Assembly: GCF_024733555.1 (NCBI RefSeq)
Contig: NZ_JANIOF010000001.1
Coordinates: 1,326,856 to 1,390,855 of the forward strand
DNA length: 64,000 nucleotides
Source of the DNA: Paenibacillus sp. SC116
Lineage (GTDB): Bacteria > Bacillota > Bacilli > Paenibacillales > Paenibacillaceae
Direction of reading: 5' to 3'
Shown here: piece by piece, positions 62,523 to 64,000 of the stretch
How the letters are laid out: each line of letters opens with the position of its first letter
How positions within the stretch are numbered: the stretch's first letter is position 1
Translations under genes and position numbers: made by a program
The notes under the pieces: model-generated
What the model was told of the DNA's origin: nothing
Seen by the model: the letters and a program-made list of their open reading frames with translations, nothing else
Database searches by the model: none

Positions 62523-64000
62523 TTATCGTCTAACTGCTGGAATGGATATTTCAACAACGGTTCCCATTCCAATCCGGCTATAAATGTTAACTCCATATTG
62601 TTCTCCATAATGCAACCGTATACGCTGATGAACATTACGAATGCCATATCCCCCGTTCACATGATCTTGCGAATCAAATATATGACCAATGCGCTCTGCC
62701 GTCATTCCGACACCATCATCTATGATACGAATTTTGATATGGTCCTCCATACAACGAACCTCAATACGGACATGTATCCGATCCCCACACCATGCATGCT
62801 CAAATACATTTTCTAGGAACGGCTGTACAATAAGCTTTATCGTTTGATAAGGCCATATGTCGCTATCTATTAAAAATAGCACATCCATCCGTTCGCCAAA
62901 TTTAATCTTCTGAATCTCGATATAAGCTTGTGCCTGTTCAAGTTCCGTGGCTAGGGGAATATTGGTTCTTCCATCATTCAAAGTTAAACGATAAAACTTA
63001 GCCAATTCCATTACCATTTGATGCAATCTTTCTGTATCCCCGAACTTGGCCAATCTACTAATAGAAGATAACGTATTATACAAAAAATGGGGATTAATCT
63101 GCGCCTGTAAAGACTCTAATTCAGCTTCTTTCTTCTGAAGTTGAGTTACATACACTTCTTTGATGAGATCCCCAATATTTTCTCCCATCTCATTAATAGC
63201 ATTACCAATCTCAGAGAATTCATCTTTGTTGCGTAAATGGACTCGTTTATGGAGATCCCCTTCACGGAATGCATTTAATATGGTAATTAATTTATTCACT
63301 CGTAATGAAAAATGTCTAGAGATGAAAATAGCAGCGAACGTACAGACGATGAGGCAGGAAAGGCCCACCCATATCGTAAACATTCGAATACGCTTCGCAT
63401 CTTGTTCTACAATTGTCGTTGGTATGGATGCTGTTAATACCCATCCACCGTCATCCAATGCTTCTTCAATCGTCATAAACGTCTCATCATTCACACGAGC
63501 GTGATCTGGGGCTGAACTAGCAGCTGAACGATAGACGGTATTCCCGTATCTATCCCTAACGGTTAATATACTCCCATCGCCAATTTTAGCGTAATCGACA
63601 CTTTCAAATAAATCAGACAACTTAATACTGATTCTCACAAATCCGATTTCCTTCATATCTAAGGGCTGCTGAATATCAACAATTCTACGAAGCAATGAGA
63701 TTCTTCCAAAGTCAGCATCAGATTGCACTTGTCTCCATGCCCATGTTCTACTGTACTGTTCAACAGGATGTTCTTGATACCATGATTGTTCTTTTATTCG
63801 GTTTAGATGAAAAATGTTATAGGTACGCCCACTTTCATCTGGCACTTCATTTATGAAGGTTTGATAATATATTTCTGGTAGTGTGTCATTATGAAAAAAT
63901 AAAGACGCCCATATTTTCAAATTCGTTGAGGTAATGGCATTATGCAAAGTAGGTACGACAATCTTAATCGTTTTCTCATACGATTCCCATCCTTCTTCAT
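62523..64000 (-). CDS. YesM-type sensor histidine kinase, 5' end outside the window
   Basis: At least 492 residues are present, and the frame stays open to the window edge (upstream codons read EEGWESYEKTIKIVVPTLHN), so the first membrane segment is missing. The visible part has an extracellular sensor region, a membrane segment (TIWVGLSCLIVCTFAAIF) and HAMP (LITILNAFREGDLHKRVHL). The phospho-acceptor motif is AQINPHFLYNTLSS, with the ATPase domain IVQPFLENVFEHAW, IDDGVGM and GGYGIRNVHQRI. A TTG start at 63947 would be internal and should not be used. Partner regulator presumably lies outside or upstream; none is adjacent downstream. Confidence 0.92.
   Translation of the reverse strand, partial: EEGWESYEKTIKIVVPTLHNAITSTNLKIWASLFFHNDTLPEIYYQTFINEVPDESGRTYNIFHLNRIKEQSWYQEHPVEQYSRTWAWRQVQSDADFGRISLLRRIVDIQQPLDMKEIGFVRISIKLSDLFESVDYAKIGDGSILTVRDRYGNTVYRSAASSAPDHARVNDETFMTIEEALDDGGWVLTASIPTTIVEQDAKRIRMFTIWVGLSCLIVCTFAAIFISRHFSLRVNKLITILNAFREGDLHKRVHLRNKDEFSEIGNAINEMGENIGDLIKEVYVTQLQKKEAELESLQAQINPHFLYNTLSSISRLAKFGDTERLHQMVMELAKFYRLTLNDGRTNIPLATELEQAQAYIEIQKIKFGERMDVLFLIDSDIWPYQTIKLIVQPFLENVFEHAWCGDRIHVRIEVRCMEDHIKIRIIDDGVGMTAERIGHIFDSQDHVNGGYGIRNVHQRIRLHYGEQYGVNIYSRIGMGTVVEISIPAVRR

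Noticed and set aside
62320-62523. 67-codon minus-strand frame between the penicillin-binding protein and the kinase
   Set aside because: It overlaps both neighbours slightly, is rich in Cys/His/Arg with no coherent pattern, and has no ribosome site. More likely the promoter region of the penicillin-binding-protein gene.
62523-63947. Treating the right-edge kinase as complete with a TTG start at 63947
   Set aside because: The frame stays open to the window edge and the first membrane helix expected in YesM-type kinases is missing, so the true start lies outside.
1-64000. tRNA, rRNA, CRISPR array, prophage or insertion sequence
   Set aside because: No cloverleaf with a CCA-proximal stem, no regular spaced repeats, no transposase, integrase or phage structural gene was found on either strand.

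Overview
The window looks like chromosome from a low-to-mid-GC, spore-forming Firmicute, most probably a Paenibacillus-type bacterium. The evidence is strong GGAGG-type ribosome sites, a Bacillus-type Fnr with a C-terminal cysteine cluster, CcpA (cre) sites, a yybP-ykoY riboswitch, a BceRSAB-type module, YesM/YesN-type two-component systems and an SpoVD/PBP2B-type transpeptidase. No tRNA, rRNA, CRISPR array, insertion sequence or phage gene was seen.

Region 1 (1-12.45 kb, all minus strand) is a tightly overlapping biosynthetic operon that runs off the left edge. Its promoter-proximal genes are homologues of petrobactin asbC, asbD and asbE, and asbF lies further down. Together these would make 3,4-dihydroxybenzoate, load it on a carrier protein and transfer it to an amine. 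Inserted among them are a second and third carrier protein, two more adenylating enzymes plus the start of a fourth, a second Cys-His-Asp acyltransferase-like protein, a group 4 glycosyltransferase, an ABC exporter and a PLP decarboxylase of the BtrK/diaminopimelate-decarboxylase fold. No IucA/IucC siderophore synthetase is present in the window. A Fur-box-like site sits in the promoter. I read the operon as a candidate iron-regulated catecholate pathway that is not plain petrobactin.

Region 2 (12.8-20.1 kb) is an anaerobic fermentation block: pflB-pflA, adhE and fnr, with three perfect TGTGA-N6-TCACA boxes. Region 3 (20.2-25.6 kb) has a lipoprotein with a duplicated domain and a BceRSAB-type peptide-sensing and detoxification module. 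Region 4 (25.8-32.2 kb) has an acetate-type symporter pair behind a cre site, a DegV protein, a YjfL/YjfC/YjfM-like operon and an HxlR regulator. Region 5 (32.4-41.5 kb) is carbohydrate uptake: ribokinase, LacI regulator, an ABC sugar importer with a cre-like site, and a YesM/YesN pair.

Region 6 (41.6-47.4 kb) is a plus-strand D-amino-acid locus: YheO/DauR-like regulator, D-threonine-aldolase/D-serine-dehydratase-like enzyme, N-acyl-D-amino-acid deacylase, RidA and an NhaC-type antiporter. Region 7 (47.5-49.7 kb) has a TerC-family metal exporter behind a yybP-ykoY (Mn2+) riboswitch and an MsrA-MsrB fusion.

Region 8 (49.8-57.4 kb) returns to the theme of region 1. It has a carrier protein next to another Cys-His-Asp (BtrH/AsbE-like) protein, a divergent family 2 glycosyltransferase, a CE2-type esterase, a GH9 glycosidase without signal peptide, and a fourth Cys-His-Asp domain fused to fibronectin III and F5/8C domains. 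Region 9 (57.7-64 kb) holds a membrane protein, a second DegV, a GNAT acetyltransferase, a PASTA-containing class B penicillin-binding protein and the truncated 3' part of a second YesM-type kinase that runs off the right edge.
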